From NCBI GenBank assembly GCA_951812725.1, contig OX638330.1, positions 3,447,405 through 3,511,404 of the forward strand: 64,000 nucleotides of DNA. The letters are read 5' to 3'. This stretch comes from an uncultured Caldilineaceae bacterium (GTDB lineage: Bacteria > Chloroflexota > Anaerolineae > Caldilineales > Caldilineaceae). The stretch's first letter is position 1. Each line of letters begins with the position of its first letter. The notes beneath the pieces are model-generated. The model did no database searches, had not been told where the DNA came from, and saw nothing but the letters and a program-made list of their open reading frames with translations. Positions 54,271 through 64,000 of this stretch are shown in pieces. A program made the translations under genes and the position numbers.

Positions 54271-54602
54271 GGCACTCCCTCCCGACGGATACGGTCGGCA
54301 AATGGGACGGCGGAAAGATCCACCAGATCGACGTCTCTTTCCAGCATTGACGAGAACCGTCCGATCGCTTCGGCCAGTAGTTCGGGTCGGCTGGTCTCAA
54401 TGGCGATGTCGACGTCGGAGTGTTCGTGGAACCGGCGAGGCCGCGTGACTGAACCAAAAATGTAGCCTGAACAAATGCCGAATTGACGGCTATGCGAATC
54501 CAACAATGCAATGGTCTTCGCGACTAGTTCTTTGCGCTCACTCTCCAAGCGGCGGGAACGCTGTGCGATTGCCTTGTCTAACACACTGGTATCAAAGGGC
54601 AT
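54249..54602 (-). CDS. MntA-like nucleotidyltransferase antitoxin
   Basis: 117 residues. The minimal nucleotidyltransferase signature is visible: Gly50-Ser51 followed by Asp63-Val-Asp65 (SDVDIAIE). MntA-type antitoxins AMPylate HepT using ATP. Gene order and overlap with the HepT-like gene are typical of this toxin-antitoxin type. The GS-to-DxD spacing is 11 residues, one more than the common pattern. Confidence 0.87.
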   Translation of the reverse strand: MPFDTSVLDKAIAQRSRRLESERKELVAKTIALLDSHSRQFGICSGYIFGSVTRPRRFHEHSDVDIAIETSRPELLAEAIGRFSSMLERDVDLVDLSAVPFADRIRREGVPWTPKSS

Positions 54603-54703
54603 GTGTCCTACAAATCAGGGGAGACCCCCGCGAATCCGATTGTCCCTGGAAGTCAGTGGGACAGTGGCGCTTCGAACTGCATCCGATGCATAAGGCTCTG
54701 TCC

Positions 54704-56002
54704 CTACTGTTCGGTCACCAGAGCTGGGCTGCCGCGGCCGAACATGTTGTCACGTTCGGGGCCGACGGAGACGTAGGCAACAGGAACGCCGGCCAGCTCG
54801 GAAATGCGGCTGACGTAGTTGCGTGCTTCAACGGGCAGTGCGGCCCAACTGCGGCAGCCGGTGGTGGGTGTGACCCAGCCGGGCATCTCCTCCCAGAGCG
54901 GTTGCGCGTCCATCAGGAGCGAAGTGTCGGGGACGGTGTCGGTGAGCACGGTGCCGTCCGCCAGGCGATAACCGGTGCAGATTTTGAGCGTTTCGATGCT
55001 GTCGAGAACGTCCAATTTGGTAATGGCCAGACCGGTCATGCCGTTGAGCCAGGCGGCGTAGCGAATGGCGACGCCGTCGAACCAGCCGCAGCGCCGCGGG
55101 CGGCCGGTGGTTGCACCGAACTCCTTGCCCACATCTTGCATTAACTTGCCGATTTCGTCGTGCAATTCGACCGGGAAAGGGCCGTCGCCGACGCAGGTGC
55201 TGTAGGCTTTGCAAACGCCGTGGACTTCATCAAGAGACCCGGCTGGCAGGCCGGCGCCGGACGGGGCGAAGGCCGCGGTTGGATGGCTGCTGGTAACGTA
55301 GGGATAGATTCCCCAATCCAGATCGCGCATGACGCCGAGCTGGCCTTCGAGCAGGATATCGTTGCCGGCCTCGAGCGCCATGCGTAGAATCGGCGCGGTG
55401 TCGACGATGCGGGGCGCCAGCTGCAGTCGAAACTCCATCAGCAACTCGTAGACCTCGCGGCCGTCTACCGGCTGCCCGCCGAGAATCGTGAGCTTGCGGT
55501 TGATGGTCTTCAAAGCATTGTCGAGTCGCGCTTCCAGCCAGTCGGGTTGGAGGAGGTCACCGATGCGGAGTCCGGAGCGGGTGGCCTTGTCGCTGTAGGC
55601 CGGGCCGACGCCGCGCATGGTTGTGCCGATGGTGTCGGCGCCGCGGGCCTGCTCCTCCAACTCGTCGAGTGTGCGATGGTAGGGCATGAGCATCTGAGCG
55701 CGACTGCTGATCCAAAGGCGGTCGCAGCTGACGCCAATCGACTTGAGGTGGGCGATCTCTTCCAGCAGCGACTGCGGATTGACCACGCAGCCCGTGCCGA
55801 TGATGTTATGGACGTTCTCGTAGAAGATGCCACAGGGCACCAGATGGAGCACTGTTTTGCCGAAATCGTTGATAACGGTATGGCCGGCGTTGTCGCCTCC
55901 TTGAAAGCGTATGACATAGTTGGCCCGTTTGGCCAGATAATCGACAATGCGACCTTTACCTTCATCTCCCCACTGGGCGCCGACAACGGCTGTTACAGTC
56001 AT
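54704..56002 (-). CDS. purA: Adenylosuccinate synthetase
   Basis: 432 residues. The N-terminal GTP/IMP site [17 protein letters not shown] (8-24), GDNAGHTV, and [12 protein letters not shown] (about 132) match PurA. It makes adenylosuccinate from IMP and aspartate with GTP. It starts 1 nt after the guaB stop, so the two branch-point enzymes of IMP use are coupled. Confidence 0.97.
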   Translation of the reverse strand: MTVTAVVGAQWGDEGKGRIVDYLAKRANYVIRFQGGDNAGHTVINDFGKTVLHLVPCGIFYENVHNIIGTGCVVNPQSLLEEIAHLKSIGVSCDRLWISSRAQMLMPYHRTLDELEEQARGADTIGTTMRGVGPAYSDKATRSGLRIGDLLQPDWLEARLDNALKTINRKLTILGGQPVDGREVYELLMEFRLQLAPRIVDTAPILRMALEAGNDILLEGQLGVMRDLDWGIYPYVTSSHPTAAFAPSGAGLPAGSLDEVHGVCKAYSTCVGDGPFPVELHDEIGKLMQDVGKEFGATTGRPRRCGWFDGVAIRYAAWLNGMTGLAITKLDVLDSIETLKICTGYRLADGTVLTDTVPDTSLLMDAQPLWEEMPGWVTPTTGCRSWAALPVEARNYVSRISELAGVPVAYVSVGPERDNMFGRGSPALVTEQ

Positions 56003-56003
56003 T

Positions 56004-57611
56004 CTAGTTCCCTGGATTCACTTGGTAGTTTGGCGCTTCTTTGGTAATGACAACGCTGTGCGGATGGCTCTCCTGGTAGCCTGCCGGGCTGATGCGGACA
56101 AACCGGGCTTTGCGCCACAGGTCCGGCAGGCTGTCGGCGCCGACGTATCCCATCCCGGAGCGGAGGCCGCCCAGGAGTTGAAAGACGAACTCGTTGAGGT
56201 AGCCTTTGTATGGTACCTGCCCTTCGATACCTTCGGGAACGGTTTTGCCGCCGATGTCGGGTGAAGCGCCATTGAGCGATTGACCGGTGGCGTAACGGTC
56301 TGCGGCGCGGCCTTTCATGGCGCCGATGCTGCCCATGCCGCGGTACTCTTTGAAGGACCGTCCCTCACGAATAACGATTTCGCCGGGTGATTCATGCAGT
56401 CCAGCCAAGAGGCCGCCGAGCATGACGGCTGAGGCGCCGCAAGCAAGGGCCTTGGTAATATCGCCGCTGTAGCGAATGCCGCCGTCTGCGATAAGGGTTA
56501 CACCGCAAGATTCGGCGGCTTCGGAGCAGGCGGCGATGGCAGTGAGTTGGGGCATGCCGGCGCCGGAGACAATGCGAGTGGTGCAGATCGAGCCTGCGCC
56601 AACGCCCACTTTGACGACGTCGGCACCAGCTTCGGTCAGCATCTGCACACCTTCGACTGTCACGACATTGCCGGCAAGGATTGGCAGTTCCGAAAAGCGC
56701 GCCCGCACGGCTCTCACGGTTTCGATGACACCCTGGGTATGGCCGTGGGCGGTGTCGACCGCAACCGCGTCAACGCCGGCGTTGATGAGACTTTCGGCGC
56801 GTCGCAGCCCTTCAGCGCCGACACCGATGGCGCCGGCCACGAGCAGCCGTCCGCGCTCATCTTTGGCGGAGTGGGGGAAATCCTGCCTTTTCAAGATGTC
56901 CTTATAGGTGATCAGCCCCTTGAGATAGCCGTCGGCATCGATCAGAGGCAGCTTCTCGATACGGTAGCGGTGAAGGATCTCCTGCGCCTCTTCCAGCGTT
57001 GTACCCAGTTGTGCGGTGATCAGGTTCTCCGAAACCATAAAGTCGGCGATCAGCCGTTGGTGGTCGGTGGCGAAGCGGACATCGCGGTTGGTGAGAATGC
57101 CCAGCAACCGGTTGTCGTCATCGGTAATGGGTACGCCACTGATATGGTAGTGGCTCATCACGGCTTCGGCATCGGCCAGCGTGTTTTCGGGACGCAGAGT
57201 GATGGGATCGACGATCATGCCGCTCTCGCTGCGTTTGACCTTGTCGACCTCTTCGGCCTGTTGCGTTACCGACAGGTTGCGGTGAATGACGCCCAGTCCC
57301 CCTTGACGGGCGAGAGCGATCGCCAACTCCGCTTCGGTAACGGTATCCATGGCCGCGCTGATAAGCGGGATATTGAGTGCGAGCTTCGGATGGAGGCGTG
57401 TTGTGATGTCGACGTCGACTGGCAGCACCTCGGCGAAGCCGGGTACGAGCAGTACATCGTCGAAGGTCATGGCGTTTTGAGCGAAGAGGCCGTCGGCCAG
57501 AGACAAACGTGAGGTGGTAGGAATGTCAGCAAGCTGGGCGGTTTCGTCAGAATCACGGGGCGAAGGGTAGGGCGTGCCGTTGCGTGTGCCTTTAATCACA
57601 GGAACAGTCAT
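56004..57611 (-). CDS. guaB: IMP dehydrogenase
   Basis: 535 residues from ATG 57611, chosen because GGGAGGAAAT lies just before it; the longer frame lacks such a site. It has the TIM-barrel catalytic domain split by two CBS domains ([21 protein letters not shown] and [18 protein letters not shown]), the catalytic Cys in [13 protein letters not shown], and the flap motif. It has an extra N-terminal stretch of about 35 residues. It oxidises IMP to XMP and is the first gene of the purine operon. Confidence 0.97.
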   Translation of the reverse strand: MTVPVIKGTRNGTPYPSPRDSDETAQLADIPTTSRLSLADGLFAQNAMTFDDVLLVPGFAEVLPVDVDITTRLHPKLALNIPLISAAMDTVTEAELAIALARQGGLGVIHRNLSVTQQAEEVDKVKRSESGMIVDPITLRPENTLADAEAVMSHYHISGVPITDDDNRLLGILTNRDVRFATDHQRLIADFMVSENLITAQLGTTLEEAQEILHRYRIEKLPLIDADGYLKGLITYKDILKRQDFPHSAKDERGRLLVAGAIGVGAEGLRRAESLINAGVDAVAVDTAHGHTQGVIETVRAVRARFSELPILAGNVVTVEGVQMLTEAGADVVKVGVGAGSICTTRIVSGAGMPQLTAIAACSEAAESCGVTLIADGGIRYSGDITKALACGASAVMLGGLLAGLHESPGEIVIREGRSFKEYRGMGSIGAMKGRAADRYATGQSLNGASPDIGGKTVPEGIEGQVPYKGYLNEFVFQLLGGLRSGMGYVGADSLPDLWRKARFVRISPAGYQESHPHSVVITKEAPNYQVNPGN

Positions 57612-57719
57612 CAGATTTCCTCCCGGAGCTCTTGGGCTTTTGCTGGCATGTATGCTGTCTGATGCAGCGTTTTCGTTCGCTCCTGCCAAGTGCTAAAACA
57701 GTCTGTATCGCTATGAACT

Positions 57720-57728
57720 ATTGTACCA
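57720..57728 (-). promoter_or_regulatory. Possible extended -10 promoter of the purine operon
   Basis: On the minus strand it reads TGGTACAAT (TG-N-TACAAT), about 110 nt before the guaB ATG; no good -35 box. The rest of the 57612-57932 gap shows nothing I can name, and no riboswitch was recognised in the leader. Confidence 0.35.
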
Positions 57729-57932
57729 CTGGCAAGGAATGGGGCGCGAATTGGGAGGTGTCTGGGTGACGGGTTGGGAGGCGTTCAGAATGGAGGAGTG
57801 AGGAGTGAGAAACGGCTCGCTTCGCGTTGCGCAAGGGGCAAATGGCGGCTGCGATTGGGACGTCTTGGGTCAGAAGGAGAGGTTGTTCTGAATGGACACG
57901 AACCTATTGAGGCTGCATTTCTACGTTTTTCG

Positions 57933-58223
57933 GAAACTACTCAACCACTACTAATCTGCGATCCTGAATGACGCGAGCAAACGTGTTCTCTCAACTCTCA
58001 ACTTTTTTGTGGGCGGTCGGGCCTTCGGCCCTCCCTTGTGCAGGGGCTGCGCCCCCGCAACGCCCCCCTACAAAACCATCCCTCACCGACCTTGTGTGCT
58101 CATGCCAGCAGTGCGGCTCCAGTAACGTGACTGCCGCCAACCGAATACGCAATCAGATCGACTGAATGGCGGCAAGGATAAAGGGCAGGTCAAGACAGGT
58201 ACTGTATATGGCTTAGTAATTAC
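57933..58223. mobile_element. MITE-like element, copy F
   Basis: 291 bp with ends GAAACTACTCAACC and GGCTTAGTAATTAC. Flanking gtttttcg (57925-57932) and gtttatcg (58224-58231) match at 7 of 8, an eroded target duplication. The core at about 58012-58070 has the same orientation as B and C. The element ends directly at the hisE stop codon. Confidence 0.8.
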
Positions 58224-58232
58224 GTTTATCGT

Positions 58233-58526
58233 CTATTTGAAGCGGCGGGCCAGTTCGACTTCCACTTCTGACCAGGAGAGACCCCGCTGTTCCAGCAGGA
58301 CAAGGCTGTGGTAGACCAGGTCGGCCATTTCCGAAACGAGGCGCGCATCACTTTCTTCGAGGGCCGCGACGACGACTTCGACCGCCTCTTCGCCGACCTT
58401 TTGGGCGATTTTGCCGGTTCCGGCGGCGAGAAGGCTGGCGGTATAGGATTCCGGGGTCGGATTGGCTTTGCGGTCGGCGATGGTGGCTGAGAGGGAATTG
58501 ATCAGATCGGACATGGGGTGATCCAT
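58233..58526 (-). CDS. hisE: Phosphoribosyl-ATP pyrophosphatase
   Basis: 97 residues (93 if ATG 58514 is used). MazG-like fold with KIAQKVGEEAVEVVVAALEE and EMADLVYHSLVLL, which carry the metal-binding acidic residues. It hydrolyses phosphoribosyl-ATP in the second step of histidine synthesis and is not fused to HisI. It is separated from hisF by the helicase gene. Confidence 0.95.
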   Translation of the reverse strand: MDHPMSDLINSLSATIADRKANPTPESYTASLLAAGTGKIAQKVGEEAVEVVVAALEESDARLVSEMADLVYHSLVLLEQRGLSWSEVEVELARRFK

Positions 58527-58590
58527 TTCATGATTACCGAGAATAGTCGGAATTTCGAAAGCGGAGGGAGGCAGACATCAAGCGGCGGAG

Positions 58591-60600
58591 TCAGAGGACA
58601 GGCGTTGATGCCCCAGTTGTTTGGCCTCGAAAATCTCTTAACACGATCTCTTCTCCGAGGGCTCGCCGGATCTCGTCGCAGGGCTCTTCGTCCGCGATCA
58701 GAAAGAGCAGTTCCCTGGCGCGAGTCATTGCAATGTAGAGTCGGTCCAGCTCCAGAAGGCGCGACTCCAGATGCTGATTCGGATCGATTTCGGGATGCGT
58801 CTCAACAGTGTCGCCGTTGCCGTGGGGGAATTGTGAAACACCTAAGCGGGGCAGGAAGACGGCCCGAAATTCCAGTCCGCGAGCACGGTCGTATGTGCCC
58901 ACTCTTACGCCAGTGCCTGAAAAGCCGTCACGAGTAAGGTGGGCGCAGGGGATGCCAACATGTTTTAGGGAATTGATAGTCGCATCGACCTGTTGATTGT
59001 GTTTGAGAAATACCGCCATCTCGTTTGGGCTGAAATTTTCGGTTGCATAGATTTCCCGGAGCTTTTTGCGCAGATAGGGTATCTCGCCCTTGCTATTTAC
59101 CAGTGCGAGAATTGGTCTCTCGCTCTCGCTATCGGGAAAATCCAACTCGGCATCAAGAATCGACTTGTCGTCTTCACTCTCCAGAGTCACCAGGAGGTTG
59201 CCGCGCACGCGTTTGGCAGCGCGGAAGACTGCAGGTACATTGCGGTAGTTCCTTTTGAGCAGGTGCGCCCGCCCGGCAATATCAAGGTCCGCCCAGCGGA
59301 GCCGGTATCCTCCTGCGTAGATGCGCTGCGCTGGGTCATCCAAGATTAAGATGCCATCGTCGGGGATGGCATTTTCGGGTGAGCCGGCAACAAGTGCCCG
59401 CACAAGCTGCATTTCCACCAAAGTCATGTCTTGGGCTTCATCAACGATGACGCAGCGGTAGGGGGCCTGTGGTAGATTTTGGACAGCGTCTCTGGCCCGG
59501 ATCTTTCTGTCTGGGTAGGAGACTACTTTCTGTTGCGTCAGCTTGCAGGTCCAGAGCTCTGACAGCTTCCATACCAGCTTCCGTATGTTTTGGGTAAACG
59601 AGCGCTTGCGGCCCAGGCGTTCGACTGACAAATACTCCTCAAGACTCCGCAGCCCGTTTCCCTTTATCACGCGCTCGATTTCTTCTCTGAGGTAGTCCCT
59701 TCCGATTCGCTCCAAGGGTGAATCGACGATGACTTCATTGCAAGCGGCGTCAAATGCCTGGTTTACCAGATTAGCGTCCGCCCAGTTTCCCTTGTTGAAT
59801 TTATAGGCTACTCTGTCAATGTTGAGGAAATCGACATTCGGAGGGGCCATTGGAAGGTTGCGATAGCGTATTTCCAGCAGGTCGGAAAGCGATCTGCTAT
59901 ACGTTGTAAACAGCATCTGCGCATTGGGGTACCGGCGGGCTAGTTCCGCGAGTCGATGTAGTCCAATAACCGTCTTTCCTGTGCCGGCCGCGCCGCGAAT
60001 GCGAGCGGCGCCAGACCAGTGCCGACTGGCCAGAGGTTTTTGGTCAGGATGGAGGAAGAGCTGCCATTCTTCGAAATCGCCGCGGAAAACGCGCTGGATA
60101 AGTTCCTGAATACCGCCATTTTCGTTGGAAGCATGCGTAGATGCAGGCGTAAAGTGGGCAAGTTGCCCGTGTGCACGCTCGTCCGTGTGGCCCACCGCGG
60201 CGACGGTACCGCTCTCAGATGAATTGCGTCGCAAGGAAATTGGAGTGCCAGGAATGGTTACGTTGATCTCGGCGAGCGTTTCCGAATCCAGGTCAACATG
60301 ATGCTGTCTTCGATTGGCCCAGTCATACATGGCATCATGGTGGCCTGCATTGACAAAGACGCAACTGTCTTCGCCTACGGCCAGAAGGATCCGCAGTTCG
60401 TGTGATGCCCGAATTGACCAGAGGTTACTGCGTGGGCCGCCGCCAAGTTTCTCGAAATTCAGGCCCGGCGCTGCGGGGTTTTCGATGAATCTGCACACTG
60501 CTGTAACACATCGCTCCTGGTCTTGCCGAGTCAACCACCGGCTCATTCGAATCTGCCGCTGGAAGGACTGGGTCATCGCAAGAGCTATTCTTTCTTTCAT
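58591..60600 (-). CDS. UvrD/Rep-type DNA helicase with N-terminal RelE-like domain
   Basis: 669 residues from ATG 60600; the longer frame begins at a weak TTG. The N-terminal 100 residues look like a RelE/ParE toxin fold (LNFEKLGGG...NLWSIRASHELRILLAVG, then VFVNAGHHDAMYDWANRR). The helicase part has Walker A RGAAGTGKTVIGLHR, motif II CVIVDEAQDMT, motif V ARGLEFRAVFLPRLG and motif VI LYIAMTRARELLFLI. All SF1 motifs look intact. Such fused proteins are often found in accessory or defence-type loci. It lies between hisE and hisF without functional relation to them. Confidence 0.85.
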   Translation of the reverse strand: MKERIALAMTQSFQRQIRMSRWLTRQDQERCVTAVCRFIENPAAPGLNFEKLGGGPRSNLWSIRASHELRILLAVGEDSCVFVNAGHHDAMYDWANRRQHHVDLDSETLAEINVTIPGTPISLRRNSSESGTVAAVGHTDERAHGQLAHFTPASTHASNENGGIQELIQRVFRGDFEEWQLFLHPDQKPLASRHWSGAARIRGAAGTGKTVIGLHRLAELARRYPNAQMLFTTYSRSLSDLLEIRYRNLPMAPPNVDFLNIDRVAYKFNKGNWADANLVNQAFDAACNEVIVDSPLERIGRDYLREEIERVIKGNGLRSLEEYLSVERLGRKRSFTQNIRKLVWKLSELWTCKLTQQKVVSYPDRKIRARDAVQNLPQAPYRCVIVDEAQDMTLVEMQLVRALVAGSPENAIPDDGILILDDPAQRIYAGGYRLRWADLDIAGRAHLLKRNYRNVPAVFRAAKRVRGNLLVTLESEDDKSILDAELDFPDSESERPILALVNSKGEIPYLRKKLREIYATENFSPNEMAVFLKHNQQVDATINSLKHVGIPCAHLTRDGFSGTGVRVGTYDRARGLEFRAVFLPRLGVSQFPHGNGDTVETHPEIDPNQHLESRLLELDRLYIAMTRARELLFLIADEEPCDEIRRALGEEIVLRDFRGQTTGASTPVL

Positions 60601-60925
60601 TACAGCTCTATCTCCGTCCGAAAACACATTGGCGGCAACAATTTCAAGCGGTTGCAGCCGTGCTACCAAGGGTCTACTGCGGATTTGTCAGAGCTTTCGG
60701 AATCGGCTCGTAGACCTGGCAGAAAATCACGAATTGCTGCTGGTACGTTTCAGAACTGGCGCCGTCACGGCATATATCCATATTGGAGCTCTGACGTTTC
60801 CCATGGGGATTCCTTTGTCTTTCGGCAAGCCAGAAAATGCCTTTGCAAGTACCGGACCGTGCAGTCCCCACTTTCGGCTGGCCCGCTTTCACGGCAAGCG
60901 GTCTCCTGGAAGAGAACCAGCCTGA
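60601..60925. other. Intergenic stretch between helicase and hisF genes
   Basis: No supported gene or hairpin. Open frames across it on the plus strand continue antisense through the helicase and lack family features. It probably contains the helicase promoter. Confidence 0.45.
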
Positions 60926-61705
60926 TCATGTGATGGCGTCTTCGGGAAGACGCACAGGAACGCCGCGGTCGAGCAGGTGCCGCTTTACATCCATCACCTG
61001 AAGCTGACGAAAGTGGAAGAGGCTGGCGGCCAGCGCTGCCTCCGCGCCTCCTTCGGTGAGCGCGGCGGCGAAATCCTCCGGCCGGCCCGCGCCGCCGCTG
61101 GCGATAACCGGAATGTTGACGGCGTCCGAAATGGCCCTCGTCAACGCAACGTCGTATCCCTCCTGCGTACCGTCGCCATCCATGGAAGTGAGTAGAATTT
61201 CACCCGCGCCGAGCGTTTCGACCTTTCTGGCCCATTCAACGGCGTCTATGCCGGTGTTGATGCGCCCGCCACTTATGAATACGTCCCAGCCTTCGGCGGC
61301 GTCGCGGCGGCAAGCATCAATGGCGACCACAATACACTGGCTGCCGAAGCGGCGCGCCCCTTCGCTCACAATCTCCGGGGTGAGGACAGCCGCGCTGTTT
61401 ACGCTCACCTTGTCGGCGCCGGCGAGCAGGATGGCGCGCATATCCTCGACGTTTCGAATCCCGCCGCCGACAGTGAAGGGGATAAACACGGTATCGGCCA
61501 CGCGGCGCACCATTTCGGCGACGATATCGCGCGCCTCGTGGGTTGCGGTAATATCCAGGAAGACAAGCTCGTCGGCGCCTTCGTTGTCATAAACCTTGGC
61601 CTGCTCCACCGGATCGCCGGCGTCGACAAGGTCGACAAAGTTGATGCCCTTGACGACGCGCCCGTCCTTAACATCCAGGCAAGGTATGATTCGTTTTGCC
61701 AGCAA
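60926..61705 (-). CDS. hisF: Imidazole glycerol phosphate synthase, cyclase subunit
   Basis: 259 residues from TTG 61705. I chose this start because GGAGG lies 6 nt upstream and the protein then begins [19 protein letters not shown], as HisF proteins do. Catalytic Asp residues are in CLDVKDG and [22 protein letters not shown] and ASGGAG bind phosphate. It works with HisH (not in the window) to make IGP and AICAR. AICAR feeds purine synthesis, whose genes lie just upstream on the map. Confidence 0.96.
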   Translation of the reverse strand: MLAKRIIPCLDVKDGRVVKGINFVDLVDAGDPVEQAKVYDNEGADELVFLDITATHEARDIVAEMVRRVADTVFIPFTVGGGIRNVEDMRAILLAGADKVSVNSAAVLTPEIVSEGARRFGSQCIVVAIDACRRDAAEGWDVFISGGRINTGIDAVEWARKVETLGAGEILLTSMDGDGTQEGYDVALTRAISDAVNIPVIASGGAGRPEDFAAALTEGGAEAALAASLFHFRQLQVMDVKRHLLDRGVPVRLPEDAIT

Positions 61706-61788
61706 GACGGCCTCCACAGTTAGCAATAGTCGTGATGGGCCCGACAAATGGCCGGGAGCGGAATCAATTGGTTGGCCGGCCGCAGGCG

Positions 61789-63117
61789 TTAATTGAACGG
61801 CCGCATTTTGGCATCGAGTAAACGGGCGGCGGCGCGCCAAGCCGGAATCTGCTCGGGCGAAGTTTCAAGCAGCAGAGCTTTTGCTTCCTCCAGACTGCAC
61901 CAGCGGTATTCGCTGTGGTTGTCGTGACCCAATTCCACCTGTCCCTCTCCGGTTTCCGCCAGGAAATAGACAACCGAGCGCTGGACATCGTAACCGCGGA
62001 TGTTGACGGTGAAATCAAGAACGGTGGGGCAATCCTGGTACAGTTTGAGAACAGGCAAACCGGTTTCGATGGCGAATTCCCGCCGCGCGCAGTCCAGGTC
62101 GCTTTCGCCGTGTTCGACGCCCCCGCGCGGGAACTGCCACTCCTCGAAAAAGTGGTTATAGAGGAGCAGAAGCTGCGGTCGGCCGCGGTCGGCGGGATCG
62201 TTGCAACAGAGGCGAATCGGGATAATGCCGGCGCTGCGGCGTACGCGGGGGGCGTTGCCGATTTCGATGGCGGCCGGCAGTTCGACGGCGTCGGTGTAGA
62301 GCGCCTGTCCGATGATCACACCGTCAATGCCGTAATGTTCATGGCGCTTGAGTGCGTGGATGTCCTGGAGACTGGCAACGCCGCCGCTGGCGATCACCTG
62401 CAGGCCTGTCAGATCACCCAGCTCCGCCGTAGACTGTACATTGACGCCGCTCATCATGCCGTCGCGGCTGATATCGGTAAACAGCGCCAGTTCCACGCCC
62501 AGGGCCGCCATATGGTGCCCAAGTTCGATGGCGCTCAGTTGGCTCACCTGTTGCCATCCGTGGGTGGCGACCATTCCGTCTTTGGCATCGAGCCCGACCA
62601 CGACGCGTGGCACCCCCCAGCGCTCGATCGCGGCGCGCACCAGTTCCGGATCGCGTACGGCCGCGGTCCCCAACACAATGCGATCCGCACCAAGGGAAAA
62701 TGCCAACTCGATATCCTGCATACTGCGGAGCCCGCCGGTGAACTGGATCCGGATGTCGACCGCTTTGCGGATCTGCTGCAGGCGCTGCAAGTTGATGGGA
62801 AGGCTCTGTGCCGGATCAGACGCTTCAGCCTGTACGCCGGCCGTCAGCGAAGGATCCGTTGCGCGATCTGGATCGCCCGTTTCGAGCGCGTCCGGCGAGA
62901 GGCGCTGAACTCTGGGATGGAAGTCGGAAGCGCCGCCGGAAGCACCGCCGAATGCGCCGTCCAGGTTGACGACGTGCAGCCACTCTGCGCCAAGTGCCGC
63001 CCAGTGAGATGCCATCTGCGCGGGGTCATCGCTGAATACGGTCTCAGCGTTAGGATCGCCCCGCCGCAAGCGCACGCAGCGTCCTTTTCTCAAGTCAATT
63101 GCTGGATAGATTCGCAT
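61789..63117 (-). CDS. hisA: HisA-Nudix hydrolase fusion
   Basis: 442 residues. Residues 1 to about 292 are HisA (ProFAR isomerase): catalytic Asp8 (YPAIDLRKG) and Asp177 (VGLDAKDG), with phosphate loops FTGGLRS and IASGGVAS. An insertion of about 50 residues (roughly 57-106, Asp/Ser/Ala-rich) separates early strands, so Asp177 lies 50 positions later than usual. Residues about 295-442 form a Nudix domain with box G332-x5-E338-x7-RE(346-347)...E351TGL. The first Glu of the usual EE pair is Ile350. It may clean up nucleotide by-products or act on Ap4A-like substrates. hisF follows downstream in the same run. Confidence 0.92.
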   Translation of the reverse strand: MRIYPAIDLRKGRCVRLRRGDPNAETVFSDDPAQMASHWAALGAEWLHVVNLDGAFGGASGGASDFHPRVQRLSPDALETGDPDRATDPSLTAGVQAEASDPAQSLPINLQRLQQIRKAVDIRIQFTGGLRSMQDIELAFSLGADRIVLGTAAVRDPELVRAAIERWGVPRVVVGLDAKDGMVATHGWQQVSQLSAIELGHHMAALGVELALFTDISRDGMMSGVNVQSTAELGDLTGLQVIASGGVASLQDIHALKRHEHYGIDGVIIGQALYTDAVELPAAIEIGNAPRVRRSAGIIPIRLCCNDPADRGRPQLLLLYNHFFEEWQFPRGGVEHGESDLDCARREFAIETGLPVLKLYQDCPTVLDFTVNIRGYDVQRSVVYFLAETGEGQVELGHDNHSEYRWCSLEEAKALLLETSPEQIPAWRAAARLLDAKMRPFN

Positions 63118-63210
63118 AATGCTGTCTGTGATATTAGGAAGCTAATTGGCGGAGTGCAGTTTTACAAGTAGCCATGGGAAGAATTTTCGTATCTCCATGT
63201 GCAAGAATGC

Positions 63211-64000
63211 TCAGGCATGTTGCTCTTGGGAACCGCCTTCGTAGATTGCTTCATCGAGTTCGGTCTGTAGTTCGAGCAGTGTCTCCTCGCTAAGGATTCC
63301 CTCTCTGGCAAGTTCGTCGAGAGCTGTCCGTTCCGCGCGCAGGGCCTCGATCCGCGCCAACGAAACAATTTGATCGCGCAGGTCCGGCTGACTGGCCAGG
63401 AGTTCTTCAATCTGGCCGCTTACTTGATCTTCGCGTGCGGAAAGCTCTGCCTTGACGGTCGAGTAAGCCGTGGGAATGAGCGCGCCCTCGCGGTAGAGCC
63501 GGTCGAGATAGCCGTTGGCGGAGCGAATGGCCAGCAGTTGCCCCTGGATGCGTTCATATTCTATGGGCTGCTTCGAACCCTGGGTCAACCCAAGCCATGA
63601 GAGCAGCCCGGAGATGGATACAGCTTGCACGAGAATGGTAAAGAGGACGACGGCGAAGGTCATGGCCAGCAGCTGCGGCCGGTTGTCGATGGCAGCCGGT
63701 AGACTGAGAACGAGCGCCAGGCTGATGGCGCCGCGCAGTCCTCCCCAGGACATCACTAGAAGATAGCGGCTAGGCAACTTCTGGCGGAACAGGCGGACAA
63801 CGCCTGCCAGCGCATAGACGACAAGGAAGCGGCCACCCAGGACAGCGCCGACCGCGATCAACGAGGGAACCAGGAATTTGAGCAGTTGCTCCCATTCCAC
63901 GCTGATGCCGAGCAGAATGAAAATGAACGAGTTGGCCAGAAAGGCGATGTATTCCCAGACCGTAAAGAGCACGATCTTGGTCGAAGGAGTCATGCCGCGG
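63211..64000 (-). CDS. Na+/H+ antiporter, CPA1 family (5' end beyond window)
   Basis: At least 262 residues; the frame stays open to the window edge, so the start and the first membrane helices are missing. Visible parts are the helix FLANSFIFILLGISV, a helix after VPSLIAVGAVLGGR, and the SWGGLRGAISLALVLSLP motif typical of NhaP/CPA1 exchangers. A charged cytoplasmic tail of about 110 residues is rich in Glu and Leu and probably coiled-coil. It exchanges Na+ or K+ for H+ across the membrane. Confidence 0.9.
   Translation of the reverse strand, partial: RGMTPSTKIVLFTVWEYIAFLANSFIFILLGISVEWEQLLKFLVPSLIAVGAVLGGRFLVVYALAGVVRLFRQKLPSRYLLVMSWGGLRGAISLALVLSLPAAIDNRPQLLAMTFAVVLFTILVQAVSISGLLSWLGLTQGSKQPIEYERIQGQLLAIRSANGYLDRLYREGALIPTAYSTVKAELSAREDQVSGQIEELLASQPDLRDQIVSLARIEALRAERTALDELAREGILSEETLLELQTELDEAIYEGGSQEQHA

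Noticed and set aside
60314..60933. Plus-strand open frames antisense to the RelE-UvrD gene start
   Set aside because: No family features, and the minus-strand helicase is certain.
61915..63171. 418-residue plus-strand open frame opposite the HisA-Nudix gene
   Set aside because: Antisense shadow of a clearly conserved gene; no motifs.

Overview
The window reads as a chromosomal segment of a free-living or host-associated bacterium, most likely a Chloroflexota member (Caldilineaceae-like). This placement is an inference from several features: lipoprotein binding proteins with Ala/Pro/Glu-rich linkers, large FN3/LRR surface proteins, a Gram-positive-type LexA box (GAAC-N4-GTTC), many GTG/TTG starts and mixed housekeeping operons. 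I saw no rRNA, tRNA, CRISPR array, phage genes or transposase genes. About 46 genes are supported.

Layout. 0.2-2.8 kb: an RraA-like aldolase and a split MetV/MetF-type methylenetetrahydrofolate reductase pair, closed by an intrinsic terminator. 3.0-12.3 kb: a family-5 ABC uptake operon (binding lipoprotein, two permeases, one fused double ATPase) followed by two dehydrogenases, probably for glycoside or sugar-acid uptake and oxidation. 12.6-15.8 kb: a hypothetical protein and an OmpR-type two-component system. 16.0-25.9 kb: a secreted spondin/LysM protein, a thioredoxin-like lipoprotein whose active-site Cys codon is an in-frame TGA followed by a SECIS-like hairpin (candidate selenoprotein), a UvrD/AddB-like helicase, a 1272-residue protein with a TIM-barrel domain and three amidase domains, and scpA. 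26.0-30.0 kb: acs, sucD, sucC. 30.4-36.0 kb: a family-1 sugar ABC operon with an amidohydrolase and an N-acetylglucosamine-kinase-like gene. 36.5-40.4 kb: hisB, threonine dehydratase, a PyrD-like protein, a small membrane protein and a VapBC-type toxin-antitoxin pair. 40.7-48.2 kb: one 2498-residue secreted FN3/LRR protein ending in a gluzincin-like metallopeptidase domain. 48.7-51.2 kb: a radical-SAM DNA-repair-type gene with a consensus leaderless promoter carrying an SOS box, dtd and a hypothetical gene. 51.2-57.6 kb: a purine operon (guaB, purA, purB, an RlmM-like methyltransferase) interrupted by a HepT/MntA toxin-antitoxin pair. 58.2-63.1 kb: hisE, a RelE-like/UvrD helicase fusion, hisF and a HisA-Nudix fusion. 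63.2 kb to the end: the 3' part of a Na+/H+ antiporter gene.

Six copies of one non-coding dispersed element of about 290 bp lie between genes. Full copies have about 14-bp terminal inverted repeats starting GTAACTACT and 8-bp target duplications, exact in two copies. They also carry a GC-rich core whose hairpin arms change together between copies. This is a MITE-like family, possibly driven by an IS66-type transposase located elsewhere. One copy sits directly behind a consensus promoter, in the leader of the first ABC operon. Both ABC operons have a strong hairpin between the binding-protein gene and the permease genes, which probably sets their expression ratio.
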